The notes beneath the pieces are model-generated. The model made no database searches, had not been told where the DNA came from, and was given only the letters and a program-made list of their open reading frames with translations. From Kingdonia uniflora (Eukaryota > Streptophyta > Magnoliopsida > Ranunculales > Circaeasteraceae), in contig JACGCM010001504.1 in NCBI GenBank assembly GCA_014058105.1, positions 1-64,000 on the forward strand: a stretch of 64,000 nt of DNA, read 5' to 3'. A program made the translations under genes and the position numbers. Below, piece after piece: positions 33,024-44,200 of this stretch (position 1 is its first letter; every line of letters starts with the position of its first letter).

Positions 33024-33904
33024 CCCAACTTCGTTTTCATTTTTCAAAATCAGTTTTTTCAGAGTTTTTTTGAGTCATTTTCAAGAGAGAAAACAGACGC
33101 AATCAAGGTTCGTTTGGCAGAGAGATAGAAGTGTTTTCTTCTCTCTGTAACTGATCATTGTATCCTAGGAGACAGACTCGATCATATCCCAATAAGTATT
33201 TTGATCTCTTTCTAATCTCTTAACTTGTTTTTGATACTGCCAATTTTGAATACAGGCTAGCAACAGGAATTCCTTGATCAGAGATGAAAAGATACAAATT
33301 GACTGCTCGATTCCTCGATGCAGAGATACAGAGCTGTTGATTCTTAGATGCAGAGATACAGATAAGAAGATTCAATGATTCAATGATTTCATTCCTCGAT
33401 TGATTCCTTTATTTTCCACAGAGATACAGGATTCAAGGATTCAATGATTCAAGAGATCAGATATAGATAGAGAAAAGGATTTGAGAGCTTCTGCTGTCAA
33501 TGTATGAATGTATAGGGTTTCTATTTTCTAATAATATAAAGGTATAATAGTAAACGTAATAATTAATATTTAGTGGGGCAGATGCGGGGCGGATAACGGA
33601 TTTTATGTTAGCAGTCCCAAATCCGCCCCGATCTCTGACGGATTTTGGGTAGCTTATACCATCCCTACCCCCATTCTCGATTAGCTCTAGTGCTGTCAAT
33701 GGGTCGGGTCAAGTCGTCACGGGTTCGGGTCAATAAAGAGACAACCCAAACCCGACCTGTTTACTAAACAAGTCAATAAATTTGACCCGGACCCGACCTG
33801 AACATTATCGGGTTGACACGACCCGGTCCCATTCGACCCGCAAAACTATCGGGTCAACACGACAACCTGGCAATCCTGGTCAACCTGACCCATCAGAATT
33901 CTCT

Positions 33905-34560
33905 AGTTCATAATTATCAGTTTATGTTTATCACTTATCAGTTATCAGTCATCAGAAAAGAGAAATGAATTCTCTAGTTCATAGTCATTATCAGAAATTC
34001 ATTTATCAGTTATTAGACATTCATATAGAAATTCACTTATCAGTTATCAGTTATCAGTTATCAGAAATTCATATAGAAATTCAGTATATCACTTATCAGT
34101 TATCAGTTATAAGAAATTCATAGCCATAGACTCATTATCAGAAATTCATATAAACATTACAATGACTGAAAGACATAGACAGTCAAAAATTCAGTCCATA
34201 AACTCATTATAAGAAATTCATATAGAAATTACAAAGACTAAAAGACATAGACATAGTCAAAAATTCAGTCCATAGAAATTCAGACATAGACAATTAGGCA
34301 TAGATTCATAGTCCGAAATTCAGTCCATAGACTCATTATCAGTCCATAGATTCATTATCACTAGACTCATTATTACTAACATAGACAATTAGTCATAGTC
34401 AGAAATAGACATATTACCATTATCACTTATCAGTCTATAGATTAATAGTCAGAAATTTAGAAAGTCAAACTGTCAAAGTTACATTACCAGTTTACTACTT
34501 CTAGTCTTCTACAGTTTTACACAGTTCTACTGCATAGTACTATTCATACTTCATCTGTTC
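33905..34560. repeat. TTATCAG / AGAAATTCA low-complexity repeat
   Basis: Dense, irregular repetition of TTATCAGTTATCAG and CAGAAATTCATA units inside the inner hAT's left end. No coding content. Confidence 0.85.
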
Positions 34561-34929
34561 ATCTGCATCGCAGATTCATAGTCATACTTCATAAGTTCAT
34601 ATAGTGTATCATCATCTCAAGTCTCAACTAGTGTAGATGACAGTAAAAACTGACAATTCCTCAAAATTCTTTAAACTACATAGAAGAAAACTTGTACATG
34701 TCATGAAGTTACTTCATCAAGCTGCAACTCAGGAGCATCTGATCAAAGTGCCAAACCCCTACAAATTTTAGCAAAACTAAAAGTTAAAAGACTATCCAAG
34801 CGAATAACTAGAAGAATAGTTTAACAGGGTCCTTTATCAAGTTGTCAAACAGTCATTAGACTCATTACTAATAGTCTAATACTATCATTAGTTAATTACT
34901 TACACAAATTAAAACAGTCAGTTCAAAGT

Positions 34930-37900
34930 TCAAACACCACTTCCACTTGGTTCATTGTTGCCGCCATTACTTGCACTCTCCGGCGATTCATCCATGTCGT
35001 CATTAGAAACTCCATCAGCATTTTGTCATATACAGTATATACATATCAAATAAAATATTTAAAACACAAAGCTAAATATGACTAGGTCATTAAAATTATA
35101 TGCACTCTAAGTCTCTAATCTAAATGTGATATTTCTATTTGGATTTTGGAGTTCCAAAATTCAAATTCAGGCTTCCAGACTCCAGTGATGCTTTTTTATG
35201 TTTTATTATTATATACACAGTCATAGACTCATAAATCATAATGTCATATATATATATAATATATCAATATATGATTATATGTAGAGTGTAGACTTATGAG
35301 TTATGATGAGTACCTTATAATTAAATAAAACTAATCAAAAAGTGACAACTTAGAGAGTTCATTACTTACCAACATCCAGAAGTGACAACTCTTCACCAAG
35401 CTCCTCTATAGCCGATTCCACAATATCATCAACATTTAAATCCCCTACAAAATTTATTTATAAAGTAATGAGATTATGAGATCACTCTCAAATAAACAAC
35501 GATTATTAAAATGCAACAAAAGAATACATAAAATTAATGTAAAATGAGATCACCTCTCACTCTCAGATATAACCAATCACGAGTGCAAATTATAGCCTCG
35601 GTATACGCAGGTTTTAAAGCACTACAGAATGGATCTATAACTCTTCCACCAATGCTAAAAACAGACTCGGAAGCTACAGTGGAAATCGGGATGGCCAATA
35701 CATCACGAGCCATCAAAGCAAGCTCGGGATATCTAAATTGGTATGACTTCCAAAAGGAAAGTATATCGAAATCCCCACTTAAACAAAACTTAGGCTCCTC
35801 CAGATATTGTTGTTGCTGAGACTTCACCGGGGAATGCTCACTCTCATCAAACATCTCAAATGCCTAAAATGATATAAACTTAGCAATATCTATTAATTCA
35901 GGGCAAATATGGCAAATTCATGGCAAATATATCAACTTAGCAATATATATTAGACATTAAAGACATGCTATTACAGAATATCTACTAAGTCATACTTAAT
36001 TACTCATACAGAATCACATATTAGACATTAGACATTAGAGGCATCAGGCATGGCAAATATCTACTAAGTCATACTCATACAGAATCACAAATTAGACATT
36101 AGACATTAGACATTAGACATTAGACATTAGAGGCATGACAAATATATCTACTAAGTCATACTCATACAAATTATACAGCCAATAAATTAGAATATAGATT
36201 AGACATTTAAGGCATGCTAATATAGTAATATGCTATTACAGACTTTACACTTTACAGTCATACAGTCTAAACTCTTTCTCATACAGTCATACTGATACAG
36301 TCTCATACAGTCATACTCATACAGTCTCATACAGTCAAACATGGCAAATATCTATAACAGAATCATACAGTCATACAGTTATACAGTCTCATTCTCATAC
36401 AGTCATACAATCTCATACAGTCATATGGTAAATATCTATAACATAACAGAATCATACAGTCATAGTCATAGTACAGTCAATCAGTCATATAGTTATACAG
36501 TCTCATACAGTCATACATGGCAAATATCTATAACAGAACAGAGCCATACAGTCATACAGTCTTAATGTCTCATACAATACAGTAATACAGTCTCAATGTC
36601 TCATACAGTCATACAGTCTCATACACAGTCATACAGTCTCATGCATGGCAAATATCTATAACATAATCACAAATACATGGCAATTTAAAAGGTATAACAA
36701 ATTAATAATACCTGCATAACTTCCATATCCAGATTTGACTTCATAGAACTAGAACTTGAATTAGGAGTTGGCTTGGAACTAGAAGGAGTTCCCTTGGAAT
36801 ACAAAGCCACATAGATGTCAAAAGTTGATTCAACTTCTCATTTAAATCACTAAACTCCTGATTTTCCAGCCCATAGATCTCATTGTAAGCAAACTCTACA
36901 AAAGCAAGTTTGTACCTAGGATCTAAGACGCAAGCCACAATAAATATAAGGTTATGTTTTGACCAATATTTCTCAAATTTAGTCTTCATTTGCGATGCCA
37001 TGGATTTCATAAACTCATCCCTACCCTTCATAGTATTTGAAATATGATGTTGAACAGAATAAACTTGAGGAAAATATAAATTTGAAGTGGGGTACTTTAT
37101 CCCGGAGAAAAGACGTGTCACATTGTAAAATAACTTCAAAAACTCACATATCTTCCCAACTCTATCCCATTCATCCTTGGAAGGGCAACACTTGTAATTA
37201 GAATTACTCAACTCCAAATGAGTAAGAGTCTTTCGGTAGAAAAGAACACTATCAAACATCATGAAAGTGGAGTTCCAACGAGTTGGCACATCTTGCATCA
37301 AACCCTTGTTAAACGGTAATGATGCTTGCCTAACACAATCCCAAAAAATTTGCTTTCTACGTTGAGAACCCCTAAAATACCTCACACTCTCCCGAACTTT
37401 ACCAACCGACACATCAATCTCCTTCAAATCCTCTTGCACAATTAGATTTATCACATGAGCACAACACCTTGCATGAAAAAACTCTCCATCATACAACAAA
37501 GAATTACTCAACTTTAATTTACTCTTAAGCATACCAACAAAGACATCATTAGACAAAGCATTATCTAACGTACTAGAAAAGAGTTTCTTCTCAATACCCC
37601 AATCACAAAGTAAAGTGTAGATTTTCTCACATATGGTCAACCCAGTGTGAGAAGATGGCATATAACAAAAACTAAGAATTTTCTTCTCTAAAGTTCAATC
37701 GGAATTCACAAAATGTGTTGTAATTGAAATAAAGCCATCCATTGTAATAGAACTCTATAAATCGGATATTAGACTAATTTTTCCCGCTACCCCACGCAAC
37801 ACAGTCATAACCTTCTTTTTATCCCTTTCATGAATCTTGATAACATCTGCCCTAGCTGTATTTTTAGACACTAGCTTCAACTCCCTATTAGTAAATGCCG

Positions 37901-38375
37901 CATAAGTAAAGGCATCACGAATCCCCTCATACTCCACAAATTTATAAGGGAGTTGATACCTAATTTTTGCTAGATTCAACATTTCACGAAAAACAACAGG
38001 GTCAAACTTTGCCACCCTTAAATACATGGAAAACTCAGATTAAGACAAAAGCATTTGTCCCAAATCACGTGTTGTAGTCTTCTCACATGTTTTGAGATGG
38101 CGAGAAAGTTTGTCGATCCCATGTGAACTAGCAGACAAATAAATGGTACCACATTTCTTACACTTAGCCCTTTCTTTCTTATCCTTACCAACGAAGATTT
38201 TAAAAAAAGCCCAAACATGCTTACGATTACTAGGTTTCCAAGCAAGTGTGCCAACGCTTTCATCTCCAGTTCCAACCTCTGACAATGGGCCATCAATCCC
38301 CTTCATCTCCATGTCATCTCCATCAAGATCAATGTTGATGTCATTATCATAATCTTACTCAACAATTGGATCCAT
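34930..38375 (-). pseudogene. hAT transposase of the inner element, broken
   Basis: Start ATG at 38373-38375 (MDPIVE then a stop). BED zinc finger at 38312-38040: WAFFKIF, CKKCG and SSHGIDKLSRHLKTC. One frame then runs through the catalytic region to about 36820 with stops at codon 7, at 38040, 37755 and near 37700, and a frameshift near 36820. Readable blocks include DNALSNDVFV, HARCCAHVINLIV, DVPTRWNSTFMM and VACVLDPRYKLAFVEF. An 848-bp intron (36711-35864) full of CATACAGT repeats follows; exon 2 (35863-35554) has the dimerisation region FWKSYQFRYPELALMARDVL with IPISTVASESVFSIGGR. A third exon (35444-35370) and an acidic end near 34930 are likely. The gene order and motifs are those of Ac/Tag-type hAT transposases. 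Confidence 0.9.
36240..36660. repeat. CATACAGT microsatellite in the transposase intron
   Basis: Long run of CATACAGT, CTCATACAGT and similar units within intron 1 of the transposase. Apparent ORFs here, such as a Tyr/Ser-rich one at 36341-36565, are products of the repeat. Confidence 0.9.
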
Positions 38376-38701
38376 CTAGAAAAAAAAATCAGATTCAAAA
38401 TTATAAACAATTATCAAATATGACAAACAAAATAAACAACTCATCACGTAAATATTAACTTCTAATTTATTAGTAGATGTTAAGGTAAACGCCATTACAA
38501 ATTACTTCCAAGTCTAATGAAAACAATTACAATTACAAATCACTTAGCTAAGAGTAATGCAATTACAATTAGAAGTGTTGCCCAAATAAATAAAGCACAT
38601 ACAAGATTACATCCAATAAAAACATCGGTGAGATAGTTGTCCCTAATCCTAGGTCTCATAATCTTAACTTGTTTATATTCATCAACTTGTTTTGCCCCTT
38701 G

Positions 38702-38878
38702 TCATAGGTCTCCTGCCCGAAGGCCACCAACTAGAACATCCTCCCATATAAATAACTTGCATTGGCTTTTGAATTGGGGACAACGATAAAAATAACGACC
38801 ATTGTTATTCTTTGTGTTAGCCTTATAATGCCTCATGTATCTAGCCCCACAAGTGCAAGAAGGTCCAACTTCTGCCAT
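38702..38878 (-). CDS. Small GRF-type zinc-finger ORF within the inner hAT
   Basis: 58 codons from the ATG at 38878 (an in-frame upstream ATG would give 67). It shows the zf-GRF pattern: CTCGARYMRHYK, then NNNGRYFYRC and CKLFIWED. These are the Cys-x-Cys-Gly, Gly-Arg-x-Phe-Tyr-x-Cys and Cys-x2-Phe-x-Trp features of the family. GRF fingers bind single-stranded nucleic acid; small plant proteins with one such finger are common and often TE-associated. It lies about 330 bases upstream of the transposase, same strand. It may be a captured host exon or an accessory gene; stop codons after it suggest a 3' exon could have been lost. Confidence 0.6.
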   Translation of the reverse strand: MAEVGPSCTCGARYMRHYKANTKNNNGRYFYRCPQFKSQCKLFIWEDVLVGGLRAGDL

Positions 38879-39739
38879 TTTTGCAAAAAACCTAAAAATA
38901 ACCAAATTAACATTTAACTAAGAGAGATCACCAAATCACTAACCAAATTTTAGAAATTTGATAAATTTGTGTTTGGATAATTTTTTTCATGAAATGTTCA
39001 ATCCATTCTTCTTGTATATTGTAATATTGTATCATAGATTGATTTCAAAGTAAATGTCTCATTGCAGAGTACAACCAACAAATTTATGTGCAACTCTTTT
39101 GTTAAAGCCTAATATTTTGGCATTATCAATTGTACATGTTCTTTTTTATGAAAGTTACATTTTTTGGGCATTGAAAACAGCATTTTCTTGTTAAAGAAAG
39201 CCTAATTACAGTTTTCATCATAAAAAAATATAGCTTCCACAAAAAAAGTATCACACACAATTGATAATGCCTACATCCAGTTTGCACAAAAGAGTGAAGC
39301 ATTCAATCAACCCATTAATAATATACACAACAAGAATTCATTAAGATTATGAAAAAAGTTATGAAATTAAGAAACCAAAACCTCTATATTGATATAAAGT
39401 ATAAACTATAAAGTAAATTATACAAAATTGAAAATACCCCACTTTTACCTATTTTCTGAGCTTCATCTTATAATAGTCTAGAAAAAATATGACTTAGAGT
39501 AAAATCAGAGATATCATATCATACAAGGCTTGCTGATCGAACTTCTCAACACAGTAAAATCAGAGATATCATACAAGGCGTAAGTAACTCTAAATTATAA
39601 TAATGAGAGAGATATCATAATCATACGCAGTAAAAATATAAAATCAGAAATATCATAGTATGATAAAGGTAAAACTATAATTTGACCTCAAAACTCAAAG
39701 TAAAAACTGAGAGAATTAAAAAGAGTAACCTGTTGAGAC

Positions 39740-40400
39740 TTGAGAGTGATCTCAAAAGGAAAGACAATGATCTCCAAGTCTAAAGACAGTGATCTCCAAA
39801 AACCTCAAATTGTTGATGAACTGACCACAGGCAGAAATTGATTAAACAGAGAATTAGAAAGAGTAACAAATTAGACAACAAGAAGTAGAAAGAGTTACAA
39901 GTTCTCACAGAGAATTATAAAGAGTCTTGAGACTTAAGACTCACCACAGGCACAAATTGATCTCCAAAGTCTAATTGTTGAGCACCACAACTCCACAAGT
40001 GATCTGATTGACTAATTATGAGATTATGAGTCCAAATCGAGAATAAAGTTGTTACAGTTAAAGTAGAAGTGGTAAACTGATTAATTGATCTATCGAGAGT
40101 GAACAATCAAGATTTACCAGATTTACCACAAATTGATCAATCGAGAGTGAACAATCGAGACTGATGAAGTGATTAAGTGATGATCTCCAACTCCAACTCC
40201 AAACGATGAACTTATGAAAGGAAGTGATGAACTCCAAGAGACCAAGACTGATGAATTGATATGAACTGATGAAGTGAAGTGATGAACTCCAAATGATGAT
40301 ATGATATGAGACTGATCTCCAAGACTCCAAATCGATGAACTTAGTGAAGTGAACTAATCTCTTGAGTGAATTAGTGATCTGAATAAATAGATCTCTCCAT
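39740..40400. repeat. TGATCTCCAA / GATGAACTCCAA subterminal repeats
   Basis: Irregular repetition of short motifs at the inner hAT's right end. Such subterminal arrays are where hAT transposases usually bind; here that is inference. Confidence 0.6.
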
Positions 40401-40820
40401 CCATAGTTGAGTCATTGAGACTTGAGTCAAACTGAGTTACTGAGTGAGAGAGGAGGCGATTGGAGAGGAGGAAATGAAATCAGGGTTAGGTCTTTGACCT
40501 TTACTTTGGTTAACTATTTATACCAATGCTAAAAGACCAAAAAGCCTTTAAACATAAACTAAATTACAAAAATAAATGGGTTAGCGGGTCACCTGTGGGT
40601 CAAAATTTTAAACCCTAACCCGACCTGCTTCGTTAACGTGTCTAGCGTGTCGACCCGTTTATGACCCGAACCCGCCACGGGTGAACCCAAACCCGTTTAT
40701 AGCAGGTCGGGTTTGGGTTCGGGTCGTGTTAGCGTGTTTGGGTTGGATTGACAGCCCTAGTTAGCTCATACCAAATCTGCCCCGTTCGGGGTGGGGCAGA
40801 TCCCCAGCAGGGCGGGGCAA

Positions 40821-40833
40821 ATTGCCATCCCTA
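40821..40833 (-). repeat. Right terminal inverted repeat of the outer hAT
   Basis: ATTGCCATCCCTA, exact inverse of 30762-30774, preceded by GGGGCAGATCCCC and GGGCGGGGC subterminal motifs and followed by GTTAAACC. Confidence 0.95.
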
Positions 40834-40994
40834 GTTAAACCTGTTTAATCTTAATGGTCTATCATGGCTTGAAATCCCCCAGGGAATGAATTAGGGCAAC
40901 TTTTTCTAATTTAGGTAAGCTACGTCACACAAGCACTTTCAAAACCAGTGTCGCCTTAGATGAAGAATGTTTCTCCAGTTACGAACCCTAAACC

Positions 40995-41067
40995 TCCAAG
41001 CCATTTTACAGTTGCCTTGGGATTTGAAGAAGGTGAACTTCCTATGAAATACCTAGGGCTGCATTAG
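40995..41067 (+). pseudogene. LINE reverse-transcriptase fragment
   Basis: About 24 codons read HFTVALGFEEGELPMKYLG, closely matching the 'G-x-LP-x-x-YLG' block that follows the catalytic box in plant L1-type LINE reverse transcriptases. No flanking domain survives, so this is a short relic. Confidence 0.5.
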
Positions 41068-41141
41068 ATATCTACTTGAAAGTTCTAATCACTTGAGACT
41101 AATCAATTTCAATTAATTTAGGTCAAAATTAATAGGTCTGA

Positions 41142-41545
41142 AATTCTTGAATTAACTATCTAACCCTAGCTTAATTCAAGTTAGTTTAATTATCTAATGT
41201 CAACAAACATAAGTACATCAAGCACAAGAATAAGAAATTTTAACCCTGTGGGAAACCTTTCTAATGAGAAAAACCCATAGGTCGCTGCTAAATCGCCCGA
41301 CTGCTAAGCAATTAACTATTAAAGCAGAATTACAAGAGTTCAATTACTTATAGACTCGATAAACACATCCCGCATGCACTCTTTGACGACAAAGAACCAT
41401 GAGGTCAAACCTACGTACCTGTACAGTGTCAGTTCAACTATAGTCACTCCACGCATGCACTCTTTGACGACAAAGAACCATGAGGTAGTGCTGACACCTA
41501 TTCTAGCGCGAAATGAAACAAACTCCCAATATGGATATTTTAATC
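41142..41545. repeat. Left long direct repeat
   Basis: Partner of 43655-44200. It contains its own exact 35-bp duplication (41371-41405 and 41452-41486). Confidence 0.7.
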
Positions 41546-42108
41546 TTCCTCTTTAGTTCATTTCGTGTTAAAACTAAAACTATAAGAAATAAAAAAATAC
41601 AACTCGATAGACTGACTCAATCACTGAACATTCATACTCAAAGGCATATACTCTGGAATCCCTGCACACTAAACAAGATACATCACATAACCGTTCAAAT
41701 AAAATAAGGGATCCAGGAAAAAATCATAACTTACTTGGCGTACCTGTCAGGATCATCTCTCCCTCTTTTTGTCATAGATGAACAAAGGGTAAATAATACA
41801 TAATAGTAGATAAAATGATAAAATAGACCAGTAAAGCAAAATGTAAAACAGTCATGGAATAAGTAAAACACATAATAGATAAAAAATATATATCAGTAAA
41901 TGTCAGAGTAACTATTCTGAAAAGAGAAACTATCAATAGATAGCATATCCAAAAAGTTAAACGAAACAAAATGAACATGTATAGCAGAGGCAAAAGCAGA
42001 CAGAGATAAAAAAAATAGTCACAAGAAGGCTAGCAATCTGAAGCAGAGGCAAAAGAGACCCTAAAGGTACAAATCTGGTCTGGGAGCATAACCACCTGAA
42101 GAAGAACC

Positions 42109-43066
42109 TTAAGTTACACTGGTCAGAGCCTCCACAGAGGACTGGAGTCGGCGGATATCCGTACGATAAAGACAGAATTGAGAGTCCATATATGTATAGA
42201 GAGATGTCATATCATGAGGTATCGCTCTAGTAGGAGTAATTGGTACATCAGTTGACATCGTACCAGCGGGTACAACCTCGATCTCAGAGTCCTCCAAACT
42301 CTCATCTGACTCATAATCACTCTCAGCTACCATATGATTCCGACTCTTTTCCCAATACTGAAAATTGAGAACTTCGTCTCGACTATCAACTTCCTCCCCC
42401 TCAAGAATAACATATCCCAAATCTGTCAGAAGTGAGAAATAAAGTGGCCAAACGGCAAAACCCGTGTGTGATGATCCGATTTGTCGTAAGAAGCATCTCG
42501 TGCATGATAATATTGGGTAGGTCAAGGACATGGCCCTGGCGGTAAAGATATACCAGGTAAAGCATGTTACCAACCAAAACATTCTTATTCCCGAGTTGGG
42601 GAAGAATCTTACGGTGGGCAATCATGTGAAACAAATACAATACCCTTGACAGATTCTTCTGCCGCACATACAGGAATTTCTTTTTACTCGAATGAAGAAG
42701 ATGATCCTCAAGCTTTCTCTTGGGAGGAAACTGACCAGGAATTGGGGGCCACACCGTAGGTGGGATAGAAGAGGAAATATCCTCCAAATCATACCCTTTC
42801 AGAAGAGTATCTTGAGTAACCTGAAAGTTCTTGCCATTAATGGACACATGAAAGATTTTGTTGTTGCCAGTTTCATGCACATTACAAATACTGGCATAGA
42901 ATAACCGAACTAGGCGAGGGTAGCAAGGCAGCTTGGGCTTCATAATCCCGATCCAACCACGGGCTAAGAAATCATCAAACACAGTAGAGAACTCGGGAAA
43001 AGCCTTAAGTAAACTCGCCTCATCAATAAACAACCTCAGTCGGGTAGCCGCGGAACTTAAAGCCAT
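42109..43066 (-). pseudogene. 'Putative plant transposon protein'-type ORF, frameshifted
   Basis: ATG at 43066. 221 codons are open (43066-42401): FDDFLARGWIGIMKPK, LVRLFYASICNVHETGN, KIFHVSINGKNFQVTQ. This is the RGW ... LV-x-FYA pattern of a large family of repeat-encoded plant proteins of unknown function. Near 42460 a frameshift moves the match to a second frame, which carries on with WPLYFSLLTDLGYVI, an acidic SDYESDESLEDSEIEVV segment and a stop at 42109. Joined, it would be about 310 residues. No enzymatic motif is visible. Confidence 0.6.
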
Positions 43067-43654
43067 GTTTCGTCTACCAATTAACAGGGTTTAGAAACAT
43101 TCCATAGTTCCCGCCATCATTGTCTTATGGCGTCTGAAGCCCACGAGACCCCCAAGACTACTAGAACCTCCCACCCCTAAAGAAGATGGAACGAACTACT
43201 CGGACCCACTACAACTTCAGCCGGCACCCGACCCCTCAAGGACCCAGCTCTTGGAATGGGTGTTGTTAACACTGTATGTTTGCCTCCTGCCATTATCAGA
43301 CAAAAAATACTCAACCTATAAAAAAAAAACCAACCACCGCCGCAAATCTTCAATAATCAAACCCAATGCTATAACCAAAACCAATAATCACACCAACCCA
43401 AACGCTCTGCACAAACTACCAATGCCTTCACTACGACAGTAGAACCCCAATCTCAACCAATTACAGGTAATCATAGTAAAACCAATTCAATCATCTGCAA
43501 GGAAGCCTCAACTACCACAACTCCCAATCGAACAATTCAACCAACCAATGCACTAACCCATCACCATCAAGGTAAACCCTGTCCACAAACCCAATCTAAT
43601 AATGTAAACAATCATAAACCCTGAACAACATTCCAGAACAAGTACATCAACTTA

Positions 43655-44200
43655 ATGGACCGAATCCTTGAATTAATGGTCTGACCCTGGCCTAATTCAA
43701 GTTGATTTAATTATCTAGTATCAAACCATAGTACATCAACAAAAGGACAAGAATTTTAACACTGTGGAAACCTTCTCAGGAAAAAAACCACGGTCTCTGT
43801 CGAATCGCCAGACAACTAAACAATTTAATATTCAAACAAAATTACAAGAGTTCAATTACTTACAAACTCGATAAACATATCCCGTGGTTACCTCTTCTAA
43901 TCAAGTTCCTTGTAATAATTCCTCATTCTTGTAAGTCTTGCCCCAATCTCCCGTCAAAGTACCAAGCTTAAACCACACGCTAGCAATCAATGATTAGGTT
44001 TTAAATCTTTATTGTTCAATTGAGTTTTGCATAATATTTTTGAGCGAAGAGGCATAAACCCACGTACCTGTATAGTTCAGTCTACTATAGTCGTTCCACG
44101 TGCACTCGTTAAGATGAAGAACACACGAGGTAGTTGCTGACACCAATTCTAGACACGAAATAAAACAACTCCAAATATAGATATTCACTACTAATTAAAC
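43655..44200. repeat. Right long direct repeat
   Basis: Partner of 41142-41545 with an extra block at about 43907-44045. Confidence 0.7.

Larger units (their letters stand above)
32635..33265 (+). mobile_element. Solo LTR inside the outer hAT
   Basis: Starts TGTTG and ends CAACA, a perfect 5-bp terminal inverse, with the 5-bp target duplication GGAAT on both sides (32630-32634 and 33266-33270). A TATATAA box at 33017-33023 followed by a T/C-rich leader fits a plus-oriented promoter. There are no internal genes, so it is a solo LTR left by LTR-LTR recombination. The TGTTG...CAACA ends are typical of copia elements. Confidence 0.88.
33688..40759 (-). mobile_element. Inner hAT element with broken transposase
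   Basis: Ends TAGTGCTGTCAAT (33688-33700) and ATTGACAGCCCTA (40747-40759) are inverse with one mismatch. The 8-bp flanks ATTAGCTC (33680-33687) and GTTAGCTC (40760-40767) match at seven of eight bases. GGGTCGGGT/ACCCGACC subterminal repeats lie at both ends. 7,072 bp. It encodes, on the minus strand, a BED-finger hAT transposase pseudogene and a small GRF zinc-finger ORF upstream of it. It inserted 74 bases inside the right end of the outer hAT. The two have related but distinct ends. Confidence 0.95.
30762..40833. mobile_element. Outer hAT element carrying nested insertions
   Basis: Ends are TAGGGATGGCAAT on the left and its exact 13-bp inverse ATTGCCATCCCTA on the right. They are flanked by a perfect 8-bp duplication GTTAAACC (30754-30761 and 40834-40841), the hAT signature. 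GGGGCGGA-type subterminal motifs crowd both ends. Total 10,072 bp, but about 7.08 kb is the inner hAT and about 0.64 kb a solo LTR, so the original element was about 2.4 kb. It contains no transposase of its own; instead it holds a decayed kinase gene fragment. Hence a non-autonomous, gene-carrying hAT. Confidence 0.95.
41142..44200 (-). mobile_element. Element bounded by long direct repeats, with a plant-transposon-protein ORF
   Basis: The segments 41142-41545 and 43655-44200 share most of their sequence in the same order (CTTGAATTAA, TTAATTATCTA, then TACAAGAGTTCAATTACTTA and CTCGATAAACA, then GTACCTGTA). The right copy has about 140 bp not found in the left. Between them is a minus-strand ORF typical of repetitive plant proteins. 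The arrangement looks like a non-autonomous LTR element, but no primer site, polypurine tract or target duplication was found, so tandem duplication of a repeat is possible. Confidence 0.5.

Noticed and set aside
33655..33670. CCATCCCTA near the left side of the inner hAT, as an alternative right end for the outer hAT
   Set aside because: The end at 40833 has a longer match to the left end and a perfect 8-bp duplication; this one is a subterminal repeat.
36341..36565. 74-codon Tyr/Ser-rich ORF
   Set aside because: It is a translation of the CATACAGT microsatellite in the transposase intron.
33900..36700. CRISPR-like repeats
   Set aside because: The repeats are irregular microsatellite units without uniform spacers, in a plant genome.
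30762..40833. Mutator-like (Pack-MULE) origin for the kinase-carrying element
   Set aside because: 13-bp ends and an 8-bp duplication fit hAT; Mutator elements have long terminal inverses and 9-bp duplications.
42109..43066. Reading the ORF as a host gene
   Set aside because: The protein pattern belongs to a highly repetitive plant family, it is frameshifted, and it lies between long direct repeats.
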